DNA of 64,000 nt from Oceanihabitans iliipiscarium (GCF_042686125.1 NZ_JBHUOV010000001.1:930001-994000); one strand, 5' to 3'; shown: positions 26,176 to 35,792, counted from the stretch's first letter. The notes: generated from the sequence alone by a model not told the origin. Program-made: numbers and translations.

Positions 26176-27354
26176 TTACTTAAAAGCATTTAAGCCAGTC
26201 ACATCTAAACCAGTAATTAATAAATGAATATCGTGTGTCCCTTCATAAGTAATCACACTTTCTAGGTTCATTGAATGCCTCATAATTGAGTATTCTCCAG
26301 AAATCCCCATGCCGCCAAGCATTTGTCGTGCTTCACGAGCAATATTTATTGCCATATCTACATTATTACGTTTAGCCATAGATATTTGAGCAGAAGTTGC
26401 TGTACCATTATTACGCATAACTCCTAATTTCCAAGCTAATAATTGTGCTTTAGTAATCTCTGTAATCATTTCGGCTAATTTCTTTTGTTGTAATTGAAAT
26501 TGTCCAATAGGTTTTCCAAATTGCATGCGTTCTTTACTATAGCGTAAAGCAGTATCGTAACAGTCCATAGCAGCACCAATTGCTCCCCAAGCAATTCCAA
26601 AACGAGCTGAATCTAAGCAACCAAGAGGTGCGCCCAATCCAGATTTATTAGGCAATAAATTTTCTTTAGGAACCTTAACATTGTCAAAAATAAGCTCACC
26701 AGTAGCAGATGCTCTTAAAGACCATTTGTTGTGTGTTTCTGGAGTAGAAAATCCTTCCATACCACGCTCAACAATTAAACCGTGAATTCGGCCTTCTTCA
26801 TTTTTGGCCCAAACGACAGCAACTTGAGCAAAAGGCGCATTAGAAATCCACATCTTAGCTCCATTTAAAAGATAATGATCGCCCATATCTTTAAAATTAG
26901 TCACCATGCCTCCAGGGTTAGAGCCATGGTCGGGTTCTGTTAATCCGAAACAGCCCATCCATTCACCAGAAGCTAGTTTAGGAAGATATTTTTGGCGTTG
27001 TTCTTCATTTCCATATTTCCAAATAGGATACATGACTAAAGAGGACTGTACAGAAGCTGTACTTCTAACTCCAGAATCTCCACGTTCTATTTCTTGCATG
27101 ATTAACCCATAAGAGATTTGATCTAATCCAGCACCTCCATATTCATGTGGAATATATGGACCAAAAGCGCCAATTTCGGCTAATCCTTTAATAATTTGAG
27201 AAGGGAATTCAGCTTTTTGAGCATAGTCTTCAATAATAGGAGATACATCTCGTTTTACCCAATCTCTAGCGGCATCACGAACAAGTTTATGTTCGTCAGT
27301 TAGCAACTCATCGAGGTTATAATAATCTGGTGCTTGAAATAAATCTGGTTTCAT
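26176..27354 (-). CDS. gcdH: Glutaryl-CoA dehydrogenase-like acyl-CoA dehydrogenase
   Basis: The 392-residue flavoprotein has the acyl-CoA dehydrogenase signatures GCFGLTEPDHGSNPGGM and LNGAKMWISNAPFAQVAVVWAK, and the catalytic-base region SVITYEGTHDIHLLITG, where the Glu acts on the substrate alpha-carbon. The TYEGTHDIH form and the N-terminal DLFQAPDYYNLDELLTDEH are typical of glutaryl-CoA dehydrogenase, which oxidises and decarboxylates glutaryl-CoA to crotonyl-CoA in lysine and tryptophan breakdown. It appears monocistronic. Confidence 0.9.
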   Translation of the reverse strand: MKPDLFQAPDYYNLDELLTDEHKLVRDAARDWVKRDVSPIIEDYAQKAEFPSQIIKGLAEIGAFGPYIPHEYGGAGLDQISYGLIMQEIERGDSGVRSTASVQSSLVMYPIWKYGNEEQRQKYLPKLASGEWMGCFGLTEPDHGSNPGGMVTNFKDMGDHYLLNGAKMWISNAPFAQVAVVWAKNEEGRIHGLIVERGMEGFSTPETHNKWSLRASATGELIFDNVKVPKENLLPNKSGLGAPLGCLDSARFGIAWGAIGAAMDCYDTALRYSKERMQFGKPIGQFQLQQKKLAEMITEITKAQLLAWKLGVMRNNGTATSAQISMAKRNNVDMAINIAREARQMLGGMGISGEYSIMRHSMNLESVITYEGTHDIHLLITGLDVTGLNAFK

Positions 27355-27484
27355 CTAGTTGTTGTTATAGTTTTAGAGGTCAGATGTCATTCACAATAAA
27401 TGTTCATTTCATTTATTCCTCTATGCTCTTAATTTTTAATTGAATAATAGAAAAACTATTAATGAAAGCAAATGTAACAAAATG

Positions 27485-28201
27485 CTACATTTTAAGATAG
27501 AAATCTTTCACCAAATTTATATACGCTTCTGTATATTTATGTCTTTGGGTTTCTATAATAAGCTCTTCTGTTTTGATATCACTTTTGTGGAAAGAAAATT
27601 CAATCAAACTACGCTTTATTTCAGATGAAGGCGAGCCTTTTACATGTAAAATTCTATTAGGTATGAGTTTGACTTCTGAAGCTAAAGAAATAAAATAGGC
27701 CTCTTCTTTAAACGGAAGCACCACAGAAAATATACCATCGTCAGATAATAATTTTGAGACGCCTTCAACTAAATGTTTAAAAGGTAAGGCGTCAACAAAG
27801 CGCGCTAAATCACGTTTAGAGTTCTCCGTTTTATAATTTTCCGAATAAAAAGGAGGGTTAGAAATGATAAGGTTATATTGATCGTCTATTTCGTTAACAA
27901 ACTCTTCCAAAGATGCATGATAACAAAAAAGCCGATCTGCCCAAGGCGAGTTTTCAAAATTCGTCACGCATTGCTCGTAGGCATTAGTGTCTATTTCAAT
28001 AGCATCAATAAGTTCCGCTTGACTACGTTGGGCTAGTATAAGCCCAAGAATACCTGTGCCTGAGCCAATATCTAAAGCAGCAAAAGGATTGTTTTTTAGC
28101 GAAACCCATGCGCCAAGCAATACAGCATCTGTGCCAATTTTCATAGCACATTGGTCTTGCTGTACTTTAAATTGTTTAAATGTAAAAGGTTTGTCTGACA
28201 C
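27485..28201 (-). CDS. trmN6: tRNA1(Val) adenine-N6 methyltransferase
   Basis: The 238-residue protein opens FTFKQFKVQQDQCAMKIGTD, has the SAM loop ALDIGSGTGILGLILAQ, the acidic strand IDAIEIDTNAYEQC and the N6-adenine catalytic motif NLIISNPPFY. These identify TrmN6 (YfiC), which methylates A37 of tRNA-Val. Its start overlaps the rimM stop, placing it in the rpsP-rimM-trmN6 cluster of translation genes. Confidence 0.9.
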   Translation of the reverse strand: MSDKPFTFKQFKVQQDQCAMKIGTDAVLLGAWVSLKNNPFAALDIGSGTGILGLILAQRSQAELIDAIEIDTNAYEQCVTNFENSPWADRLFCYHASLEEFVNEIDDQYNLIISNPPFYSENYKTENSKRDLARFVDALPFKHLVEGVSKLLSDDGIFSVVLPFKEEAYFISLASEVKLIPNRILHVKGSPSSEIKRSLIEFSFHKSDIKTEELIIETQRHKYTEAYINLVKDFYLKM

Positions 28202-28731
28202 TATTCTTCTAAATATAAATCAATAAGACCTTCAGGTGTTTCTACTGTAATAGTTTTATTGACTTTATCGACTTTCTTAATAAAATGATCATTCATCGGA
28301 ATTAAAATTTCAATCCCATTTCTATCTATTTCAAAAAGGGCTTGTGCAGTCGAATCATTAACACCAGTAATAATGCCAACTTGCCCAAAGTTTACATCTT
28401 CAATAGTAAAACCTATAATCTCATGATAGTAAAATTTATCATCATCTAGTTTAGGTAAAAACTCTAAGGGCAAATAAAGATTACTTTTCATAATAGAATC
28501 TACATCAGCTTCAGTATCTACATCTTCAAATTTTATGCGAAGTAATTCCGATTTATGTAATTGTGCATGCTCAATAAAAAAAGGAACAAGGTGGCCTTTT
28601 AAATCTACAAAAACAGAGTCAAGTCCATCATATATTTCAGGTTCATCTGTATCGAGTTTTACAAGGATTTCACCTTTAAAGCTGTATTTTTTTACAATTT
28701 TGCCAAGAAAAAAACAATCTTCTTTTTTCAT
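28201..28731 (-). CDS. rimM: Ribosome maturation factor RimM
   Basis: The 176-residue protein begins MKKEDCFFLGKIVKKYSFKGEILVKLDTD, the N-terminal barrel of RimM, and has the PRC-barrel with KFYYHEIIGFTIED and EILIPMNDHFIKKVDKVNKTI. It binds S19 and helps mature the 30S head. The start at 28731 matches family length; an ATG eight codons upstream would add a tail not seen in RimM. It follows rpsP after a palindromic hairpin, so its expression may be reduced relative to S16. Confidence 0.92.
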   Translation of the reverse strand: MKKEDCFFLGKIVKKYSFKGEILVKLDTDEPEIYDGLDSVFVDLKGHLVPFFIEHAQLHKSELLRIKFEDVDTEADVDSIMKSNLYLPLEFLPKLDDDKFYYHEIIGFTIEDVNFGQVGIITGVNDSTAQALFEIDRNGIEILIPMNDHFIKKVDKVNKTITVETPEGLIDLYLEE

Positions 28732-28829
28732 GTGTTTATATTTATTGTTTTTCAATGGTCACATGTAGCATCCATTTAATCATAATCCTTGAGTATTAAA
28801 TTTATTGTATGGATGTTTCATAATATTAA

Positions 28830-28862
28830 ATAAAAAACTCCGATACATGTATCGGAGTTTAA
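28830..28862 (-). terminator. Palindromic hairpin between rpsP and rimM
   Basis: A perfect inverted repeat AAACTCCGAT/ATCGGAGTTT around ACATGT (28835-28860) is followed, reading left, by a T run. It can end most rpsP transcripts while some read through to rimM. Confidence 0.8.
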
Positions 28863-28882
28863 AAGTATAAAAAATAATTTTT

Positions 28883-29389
28883 TTATTCTTCTTCGTTTGA
28901 TGCTTTTGCTTCTTCTTCAGCTTCGGCAACTTCTTCAACAACAGGAGCTGCTGCTGCGATTCTAGCTTCGTTAGCTGCTTTTTCAGCTTCAAAAGCTTTT
29001 GCTTTTGCATCAGCTTCAGCTTTAGCTAATTCATCAGTTTTAGAACCAATTTTATTAGCTTTTTCTTCTAACCAAGCATTAAATTTAGCTTCAGCTTGTT
29101 CCTCAGTTAAAGCTCCTTTTGCTACACCACCTTTTAAGTGTTTTTTTAACATAACACCTCTGTAAGATAATATAGCTCTTGCAGTATCGGTTGGCTGTGC
29201 ACCATTTTCTAACCAAGTTACAGCACCATCAACATTTAATTCAATTGTTGCTGGATTTGTGTTTGGATTGTAAGCACCTAATTTTTCTAGGTATTTACCA
29301 TCTCTCTTCGCGCGAGCATCTGCTGCTACGATCCAGTAATAAGGTTTTCCTTTCTTACCGTGTCTTTGTAATCTAATTTTTACAGGCAT
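28883..29389 (-). CDS. rpsP: 30S ribosomal protein S16 with long C-terminal extension
   Basis: Residues 1-80 are classic S16 (MPVKIRLQRHGKKGKPYYWI, then DARAKRDGKYLEKLGAYNP). The remaining about 85 residues are a charged, Ala/Glu/Lys-rich extension with low complexity. S16 is normally 80-90 residues; I recall this doubled length from Bacteroidetes S16. It is the first gene of the rpsP-rimM-trmN6 group. Confidence 0.97.
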   Translation of the reverse strand: MPVKIRLQRHGKKGKPYYWIVAADARAKRDGKYLEKLGAYNPNTNPATIELNVDGAVTWLENGAQPTDTARAILSYRGVMLKKHLKGGVAKGALTEEQAEAKFNAWLEEKANKIGSKTDELAKAEADAKAKAFEAEKAANEARIAAAAPVVEEVAEAEEEAKASNEEE

Positions 29390-29403
29390 AATAATTAATT
29401 AAT

Positions 29404-29445
29404 TGAGGTTCACGACCTCGGGTTATTAATAAGTGCGCAAAGATA
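29404..29445 (-). promoter_or_regulatory. rpsP promoter box and 5' leader hairpin
   Basis: On the minus strand TATCTTTG (29438-29445) matches TAnnTTTG. Downstream in the leader, GAGGT and ACCTC (29405-29419) form a 5-bp hairpin with a 5-base loop, ending about 15 bp before the ATG. The hairpin could control translation, which is inference. Confidence 0.45.
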
Positions 29446-29523
29446 CTGTATTTTTTTTATTTAAAAGTTTTCTGTTAATCATTTTTTTTATCTTATTTTT
29501 AGAGTCTTAAAAAATGAGATGAA

Positions 29524-30393
29524 ATGAGAAAATTATTAATATGTTTACTTGGAGTGTTTTTACTTCATGGATGTGCAGAAGAAATAGAATTTAATAACCC
29601 TTCAGTTCAGGCGAATAAAGATGGTCAATTTTGGAGAGCAACTAATTATCAAGTAGATATTGATGATGGTGCAATTATTATTAGAGGAGGCTATAATTCT
29701 GAAGCTATTTGGTTGTTGCCTAATGATGATGTTCGTGGGACTTATGTGTTAGGAGAAAATGCAATTAGCGAAGCAAGATTTGTTGATGAAAACGATTTAG
29801 AGTATTCTACAAGGTATGAGCCAGATCCTTCAGTGCAATTGTATCCCGCTGACGGACAAATTATTATAGAGAGTTTTGATGAGGTCGATGGTCGTAATAC
29901 AGTTACAGGAACGTTTTGGTTTAATGCTTTTACTCCTGATGGACTTCAAAAGATTAACTTTAATGAAGGCCATTTTTACAGGATTCCATTTACAGGTGGA
30001 TTAGTTGTAGACCCTATATTGTCTTGTGACGAATCTGTTGCGGCATCTGCCGCTGCATTAGAAACATACAATGCAACAGATGAGGCGAGTGAAGAGTTCC
30101 CAGCAGTATGTAATGCTTATATTGCTGCTTTAATGAATCAAATTACGAGTTGTGGAGATGAAACTAATGTCATTCAAGACATTATTGATGGACTTGATTG
30201 CTCAGAAATTGTAGTGCCTGGCGAGTGTCAAACCTGTACTGGTGGAGTTATACCAGATTCAGAATATTGTGACAATGGCGATGGAACTATGGATGTAACT
30301 ACTGGAGGGTCTACTACTACAGTTGATTTAGGTGGTGTTAGTTTTGAATTTTACATTGAGGCTTTAGAGTCTAGTGGCTCTACATGTAACTAA
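29524..30393 (+). CDS. Lipoprotein of unknown function (possibly DUF6252-like)
   Basis: The 289-residue protein has a lipobox (LGVFLLHGC, Cys17). An N-terminal beta-rich domain (about 25-155) runs from KDGQFWRATNYQVDIDDGAI to GHFYRIPFTGG and resembles the DUF6252 group of flavobacterial lipoproteins. A C-terminal Cys-rich acidic region (about 160-289) has CNAYIAALMNQI and CQTCTGG motifs that look like repeated Cys-bounded helices. It is likely on the outer membrane. It is monocistronic, with a strong terminator after it. The family call is a recollection and was not checked. Confidence 0.65.
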   Translation: MRKLLICLLGVFLLHGCAEEIEFNNPSVQANKDGQFWRATNYQVDIDDGAIIIRGGYNSEAIWLLPNDDVRGTYVLGENAISEARFVDENDLEYSTRYEPDPSVQLYPADGQIIIESFDEVDGRNTVTGTFWFNAFTPDGLQKINFNEGHFYRIPFTGGLVVDPILSCDESVAASAAALETYNATDEASEEFPAVCNAYIAALMNQITSCGDETNVIQDIIDGLDCSEIVVPGECQTCTGGVIPDSEYCDNGDGTMDVTTGGSTTTVDLGGVSFEFYIEALESSGSTCN

Positions 30394-30412
30394 GTGAAAT
30401 AGTAAATAATAC

Positions 30413-30445
30413 AAAAAAGCACAACATTTATGTTGTGCTTTTTTG
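30413..30445 (+). terminator. Terminator after the lipoprotein gene
   Basis: A 9-bp perfect stem AGCACAACA/TGTTGTGCT with a TTTA loop is followed by T6, so the lipoprotein transcript stops before dnaE. Confidence 0.9.
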
Positions 30446-30531
30446 TTTACAACTGTTTATAACTTTAAACAAATTAGAAGGTCAATTTTTCTTATTTTTA
30501 ACCTCCTTATTTATTTTGAAGAACAGACTCT

Positions 30532-33500
30532 ATGTACTTAATTTTTGATACTGAAACTACTGGCTTACCTAAGCGATGGGATGCACCAATTACTGATACA
30601 GATAATTGGCCTCGATGCATACAAATTGCATGGCAACTTCACGATGCCCTTGGGAATTGTATAGAACATCAAGACTATTTAGTGCAACCTGAAGGTTTCA
30701 ATATCCCTTATGATGCTGAGAAAATTCATGGGATTTCAACAGAGCTAGCGCAAGAGCAAGGAGCACCACTGTTAGAGGTTTTAGAGAAATTCAATGAGGC
30801 ACTGAGCAAAACCAAATTTGTTGTAGGTCAAAATGTGGGATTTGACTTAAATATTATGGGAGCTGAGTTTGTTCGTGAAGATATAGCTAACCAGTTGCAA
30901 GAATTACCAATATTAGATACTTGTACAGAGCATACGGCTAGTCTGTGTCAAATTCCTGGAGGCCGAGGAGGGAAATTTAAATTACCAACTTTAACTGAAT
31001 TACACCAGTTTTTATTTCAACAACCTTTTGCTGAAGCACACAATGCAACCGCTGACGTGGAAGCAACAACACGATGCTTTTTTGAACTGATTCGTCGAGG
31101 CGAGTACACCAAAGAACAGCTTGATGTACAGCCTGATTATTTTCAGAAATTTTCTGAAGCCAATCCTAAAACAATTCAGCTTATAGGCTTGAAACATATT
31201 AATCTCAAGCAGGAAAGCGCTAAGATTAATGAAAGGCTACAACAGGCTCAAGTTAGTGACCTCTCTTCAGAAGATTTAAAACAAAACGTTTCGGCTTTAG
31301 AAGCTGTCGATTTTGCTCATCTACATAACCATTCTCAGTTTTCAGTATTACAATCTACTATAAGTATTCAAGATTTAGTGGCTTCGGCCGCAGAACATAA
31401 TATGTCTGCTGTTGCACTTACAGATCATGCAAATATGATGGGGGCTTTTCATTTTGTAAAGGCAATTAATAATCATAATAAGAGTGTAAAAACTAAAAAC
31501 GCTGAGGCCATAGAACAAGGTGAACCAACACGATTAAAAGAAATTAAACCTATTATTGGTTGTGAGTTTTTTGTTTGTGAAGATCACTTAGATAAAACCA
31601 GAAAAGATAATGGCTATCAAATTGTTCTTATTGCAAAGAATAAAAATGGCTACCATAATTTAGCGAAATTGTCTTCACATGCTTTTGTTGATGGATTTTA
31701 TTATTTGCCTAGAATTGATAAACAACTTATTCAACAATACAAAGAAGACCTCATTGTACTTACAGGAAATTTATATGGTGAAGTGCCTAGTAAAGTTTTG
31801 AATGTTGGTGAAAGTCAAGCCGAAGAAGCTTTGCTTTGGTGGAAATCGGAGTTTAAAGACGACTTGTACATTGAGCTCATGCGTCATAATCAGGAAGATG
31901 AAAATCGCGTAAATCCTGTCCTTATAGATTTTTCTAAAAAACACAATATAAAACTTATAGCTACAAACAATACCTATTATTGCAATAAGGAAGATGCCAA
32001 TGCACACGATATTTTATTATGTGTGAAAGATGGTGAGAAGCAAGCGACACCAATTGGAAGAGGACGAGGCTATAGGTATGGATTGCCAAATCAAGAATAT
32101 TATTTTAAGTCTTCTGAAGACATGAAAGCTTTATTTCATGATGTTCCCGAAGCGATTATTAATATTCAAGAGGTGGTTGATAAAATTGAAGCTTATCAAT
32201 TAGCAAGAGAGGTCTTATTACCTGCTTTTGATATCCCTGAAGAATTTCAAGACATAGCAGATCAAACCGATGGTGGCAAACGAGGAGAAAATAAATTCCT
32301 CCGCCATTTAACCTATCAAGGTGCTAAAGAACGTTACGAAGAACTTACTGAAGAGATTACAGAACGTCTCGATTTTGAGTTGAGTGTTATTGAAAATACA
32401 GGTTATCCAGGGTACTTTTTAATTGTCGAAGATTTTATTAGGGAGGCGAGGAATATGGATGTGTCTGTTGGTCCAGGTCGTGGTTCAGCTGCAGGATCTG
32501 TGGTTGCCTATTGTTTGAAGATTACAAATATCGACCCTTTAAAGTATAATCTGCTTTTTGAGCGTTTCTTAAATCCGGATCGTATTAGTATGCCAGATAT
32601 TGATATCGATTTTGATGATGAAGGTCGAGGGCGTGTCATGGATTATGTAATTGATAAATATGGAAGTAATCAGGTTGCACAAATTATTACTTACGGTACC
32701 ATGGCAGCCAAGTCATCTATTCGTGATACAGCACGTGTATTAGATTTGCCTCTATTTGATGCCGATCGTATTGCAAAACTTATTCCTACCATGTCTAAAC
32801 TAGGTAAGATATTTGGTGCAGACGAAAAGAAGTTAAAAGGCATGTTTCGTGCTGAGGACCTAGAAAAAGTCAATCAACTCCTTAATATTTCTGAAGGTGA
32901 AGACTTAGAAGCTGAAACTGTCAATTTAGCTAGAACATTAGAAGGCTCTGTTCGTAATACTGGAATTCATGCGTGTGGCGTCATCATTACACCAGACGAT
33001 ATTACCAAGTTTGTACCTGTAGCTACTGCAAAAGATTCCGATTTATACGTGACACAGTTTGATAATTCTGTGGTTGAAGATGCTGGGCTATTAAAAATGG
33101 ATTTCTTAGGATTAAAAACCTTAACCTTAATCAAAGATACCGTAAAAATCGTTAAGGCTAAACACAATATTTTATTAGATCCAGACAATTTTCCACTTGA
33201 TGATGAAAAAACCTATGAGCTCTTCCAAAGAGGTGAAACTGTTGGTGTGTTTCAGTACGAATCTCCTGGAATGCAAAAACATCTTAAAGAATTAAAACCA
33301 ACAGTTTTTGAAGATTTAATTGCTATGAATGCCTTGTACCGTCCTGGTCCGATGGAATATATTCCAAGTTTTACAAGACGTAAACATGGCGACGAAGAGA
33401 TCGAATATGACCTTCCAGCTATGGAGGAATATTTAAAAGAAACTTACGGAATTACGGTCTATCAAGAGCAAGTAATGCTGTTATCTCAAAAACTTGCTGA

Positions 33501-34917
33501 CTTTACTAAAGGTGAAGCTGATGTCCTACGTAAAGCTATGGGGAAAAAGCAAATAGCGGTTCTTAATAAAATGAAACCAAAATTTATCGAGCAAGCAAAT
33601 GCGAATGGACACGATACAGATAAGCTTGAAAAAATCTGGAAAGATTGGGAAGCCTTTGCTAGTTATGCTTTTAACAAGTCTCACTCTACGTGTTATGCAT
33701 GGATTGCTTACCAAACCGCGTATTTAAAAGCGCATTATCCAGCAGAATATATGGCAGCTGTGTTGTCTAATAACATGAACGATATTAAACAGGTTACCTT
33801 CTTCATGGAAGAATGTAAACGTATGCGATTAGAAGTATTAGGGCCAGATGTGAATGAGAGTTATTATAAATTTTCTGTTAATCAAAATAACGCGGTACGT
33901 TTCGGAATGGGAGCCATCAAAGGTGTTGGGCATGGTGCTGTAAAAACCATTGTGCAAAACAGAAAAGAAGACGGACATTATACTTCAATTTTTGATTTGT
34001 CTAAACGTATTGACTTACGTGCAGCAAATAAAAAAGCTTTCGAAAATTTAGCACTAGCTGGTGGATTTGATTGCTTTAAAAATACTCATAGAGCACAATA
34101 TTTTCATAGCGAAGGTGATGGCATCACCTTTTTAGAAAAAGCTATTAAATATGGAGCAAAACATCAAGAAAATGAAAACTCAGCACAAGTGAGTTTGTTT
34201 GGCGATGCTAGCGATGTGCAAATTGCAGAGCCTCAAGTACCACCATGTGAAGAATGGGGAACCATGGAAAAATTAGCACGTGAAAAAGAAGTGGTTGGAA
34301 TTTATATTTCAGGGCATCCATTAGACGATTTTAAAACTGAAATGAAAACCTTCTGTAATGCCAATTTAGCATTGTTTAATGATTTAGAAACGTATGTCAA
34401 TCGAGAATTGACTTTTGGAGGAGTGGTTACAGATATTCAGCATCGTGTAAGTAAACAAGGTAAAGGCTGGGCTTCTTTTACAGTTGAAGATTACACAGAT
34501 AGTTTTGAATTTCGAATTTTTGGCGAAGAGTATTTAAAGTTTAGACATTTTTTGATGCAAAATAACTTTGTGTTTGTTAAGACGTATGTGAAAGAAGGTT
34601 GGACCAATCGTGAAACAGGTAAAAAAGGTGAGCCACGACTCCAGTTTAATAGCTTCCAATTATTGCATGATGTCATGGATCAGTATGCAAAGAAATTATC
34701 AATACAATTAAACATTAAAGAACTCGCCGAAGATAAAATACAAACTCTAAAAGAGACCTTACAAATGCATCCAGGAAATCAGATGCTCAATTTTGTCATC
34801 TATGATAATGCCGACCAAATTAAACTGCAAATGCCAAGTCGAAAACAAAAAGTAAAAGTCTCTCAAGAACTATTAGATGAGTTAGATGAGCAACAGGTGT
34901 TTTATAAGTTGAATTAA
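30532..34917 (+). CDS. dnaE: DNA polymerase III alpha subunit with N-terminal proofreading exonuclease
   Basis: The 1461-residue replicase carries an N-terminal DnaQ-like domain (1-190) with a complete DEDDh set: Asp6 and Glu8 (FDTETTG), Asp105 (GFDLNIMG), His170 and Asp175 (HNATADVEAT). A PHP domain follows (from about 258, FAHLHNHSQFS, keeping His-x-His). The polymerase core has catalytic aspartates in MPDIDIDFDD (about 688-697) and MDFLGLKTL (about 855), then the helix-hairpin-helix (FGMGAIKGVGHGAVK) and an OB-fold region (LTFGGVVTDIQHRVSKQGKGW). DnaE is normally about 1160 residues; the excess is the exonuclease. Proofreading is therefore built into the chain. Confidence 0.97.
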   Translation: MYLIFDTETTGLPKRWDAPITDTDNWPRCIQIAWQLHDALGNCIEHQDYLVQPEGFNIPYDAEKIHGISTELAQEQGAPLLEVLEKFNEALSKTKFVVGQNVGFDLNIMGAEFVREDIANQLQELPILDTCTEHTASLCQIPGGRGGKFKLPTLTELHQFLFQQPFAEAHNATADVEATTRCFFELIRRGEYTKEQLDVQPDYFQKFSEANPKTIQLIGLKHINLKQESAKINERLQQAQVSDLSSEDLKQNVSALEAVDFAHLHNHSQFSVLQSTISIQDLVASAAEHNMSAVALTDHANMMGAFHFVKAINNHNKSVKTKNAEAIEQGEPTRLKEIKPIIGCEFFVCEDHLDKTRKDNGYQIVLIAKNKNGYHNLAKLSSHAFVDGFYYLPRIDKQLIQQYKEDLIVLTGNLYGEVPSKVLNVGESQAEEALLWWKSEFKDDLYIELMRHNQEDENRVNPVLIDFSKKHNIKLIATNNTYYCNKEDANAHDILLCVKDGEKQATPIGRGRGYRYGLPNQEYYFKSSEDMKALFHDVPEAIINIQEVVDKIEAYQLAREVLLPAFDIPEEFQDIADQTDGGKRGENKFLRHLTYQGAKERYEELTEEITERLDFELSVIENTGYPGYFLIVEDFIREARNMDVSVGPGRGSAAGSVVAYCLKITNIDPLKYNLLFERFLNPDRISMPDIDIDFDDEGRGRVMDYVIDKYGSNQVAQIITYGTMAAKSSIRDTARVLDLPLFDADRIAKLIPTMSKLGKIFGADEKKLKGMFRAEDLEKVNQLLNISEGEDLEAETVNLARTLEGSVRNTGIHACGVIITPDDITKFVPVATAKDSDLYVTQFDNSVVEDAGLLKMDFLGLKTLTLIKDTVKIVKAKHNILLDPDNFPLDDEKTYELFQRGETVGVFQYESPGMQKHLKELKPTVFEDLIAMNALYRPGPMEYIPSFTRRKHGDEEIEYDLPAMEEYLKETYGITVYQEQVMLLSQKLADFTKGEADVLRKAMGKKQIAVLNKMKPKFIEQANANGHDTDKLEKIWKDWEAFASYAFNKSHSTCYAWIAYQTAYLKAHYPAEYMAAVLSNNMNDIKQVTFFMEECKRMRLEVLGPDVNESYYKFSVNQNNAVRFGMGAIKGVGHGAVKTIVQNRKEDGHYTSIFDLSKRIDLRAANKKAFENLALAGGFDCFKNTHRAQYFHSEGDGITFLEKAIKYGAKHQENENSAQVSLFGDASDVQIAEPQVPPCEEWGTMEKLAREKEVVGIYISGHPLDDFKTEMKTFCNANLALFNDLETYVNRELTFGGVVTDIQHRVSKQGKGWASFTVEDYTDSFEFRIFGEEYLKFRHFLMQNNFVFVKTYVKEGWTNRETGKKGEPRLQFNSFQLLHDVMDQYAKKLSIQLNIKELAEDKIQTLKETLQMHPGNQMLNFVIYDNADQIKLQMPSRKQKVKVSQELLDELDEQQVFYKLN

Positions 34918-34980
34918 ATATGTATGTAACATTTTTAATGAAACAAATACGTATTACGTATAACTAAAACAGTATAAGTT

Positions 34981-35145
34981 ATGAAAAATACAAAATACAT
35001 ATTATTGATTATTGGGCTTCTCGCTATTGCTTCAACTGTGTATTTCCTAATACAAGGAGAACCATTTGTAGAGCAAATTATGTCATTGGTTTGTGGTTCA
35101 AGTTTAATTTATGGATATTTTGAACTCAATAAGACCTCCAAATAA
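34981..35145 (+). CDS. Small one- or two-helix membrane protein
   Basis: A 54-residue frame starts at an ATG 63 bp after dnaE. It has a hydrophobic segment (about 6-23, YILLIIGLLAIASTVYFLIQ) and a second weaker one (about 30-45, IMSLVCGSSLIYGYFEL) with a short polar C-terminus. Coding potential is supported by the hydrophobic pattern and clean start and stop; there is no family assignment. Confidence 0.55.
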   Translation: MKNTKYILLIIGLLAIASTVYFLIQGEPFVEQIMSLVCGSSLIYGYFELNKTSK

Positions 35146-35265
35146 GGCATAGAGCAAAACAATACACTAATAAACTAAACAAATTGTTAGTATGTAAGCT
35201 TTGGCAAAATTTTTGACTAATATTGCATATTAATATGAAGTAAAACACAATTAAATTATAATATT

Positions 35266-35583
35266 ATGGCATTAGAAATCACAGATGCAAATTTTGAAGA
35301 AACAGTATTAAAAAGTGATAAACCAGTAATGGTTGACTTTTGGGCAGCTTGGTGTGGACCATGTAGAATGGTTGGACCAATCATTGACGAAATTAGTAAA
35401 GAATACGATGGTAAAGCTGTTGTTGGTAAAGTAGATGTAGATGCAAATCAAGAATTTGCTGCTAAATATGGTGTGCGTAACATTCCTACTGTTTTGGTAT
35501 TTCAAAACGGAGAGGTTGTTGGACGTCAAGTTGGTGTAGCGCCTAAAAATGCATACTCCGATGCGATTGATGCACTTTTATAA
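35266..35583 (+). CDS. trxA: Thioredoxin
   Basis: The 105-residue protein is a canonical cytoplasmic thioredoxin with FWAAWCGPCRMVGP (active Cys-Gly-Pro-Cys), the buried Asp in MVDFWA, and the cis-proline segment RNIPTVLVFQNG. It reduces protein disulfides, for example in ribonucleotide reductase. A terminator follows 23 bp after the stop. Confidence 0.97.
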   Translation: MALEITDANFEETVLKSDKPVMVDFWAAWCGPCRMVGPIIDEISKEYDGKAVVGKVDVDANQEFAAKYGVRNIPTVLVFQNGEVVGRQVGVAPKNAYSDAIDALL

Positions 35584-35605
35584 ATCATTACGCAAAAGAA
35601 ATCTT

Positions 35606-35636
35606 AAAAGGTTTGTCATTATGGCAAACCTTTTTT
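35606..35636 (+). terminator. trxA terminator
   Basis: AAAGGTTTG pairs with CAAACCTTT around TCATTATGG, followed by a T run. Its position inside the longest open frame of the next gene shows that frame's upstream part is not coding. Confidence 0.85.
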
Positions 35637-35656
35637 AGTTTAGACCAATTGCAATA

Positions 35657-35783
35657 TGGGCGTTTCTCTACGTCGCCAAAGCGACCTAGAGTCAGGCTTT
35701 TCGCTATATCTTTTTTCTTGCAACTTCTCGACTACACTCGAAGGACAAGAAAAAAGGATGCCGCTGCAATCCTTAACGCAAAA
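35657..35783 (+). repeat. Dispersed structured element, copy D
   Basis: It begins TGGGCGTTTCTC and ends CAATCCTTAACGCAAA. Hairpin 1 pairs GTCGC with GCGAC around CAAA, then AGTCAGGCTTTTCG. Hairpin 2 pairs ATCTTTTTTCTTG with CAAGAAAAAAGGAT. It ends nine bases before the TTG start of the DUF58 gene and forms most of its leader. Confidence 0.85.
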
Positions 35784-35792
35784 CAAGATAGA

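Noticed and set aside
28780..29010. Lys/Leu/Gln-rich minus-strand frame overlapping the rpsP end
   Set aside because: It is an alternate frame of the low-complexity S16 tail and crosses its terminator.
35613..35792. Upstream extension of the DUF58 reading frame
   Set aside because: It translates the trxA terminator and repeat copy D, and the conserved family N-terminus begins only at the TTG at 35793.
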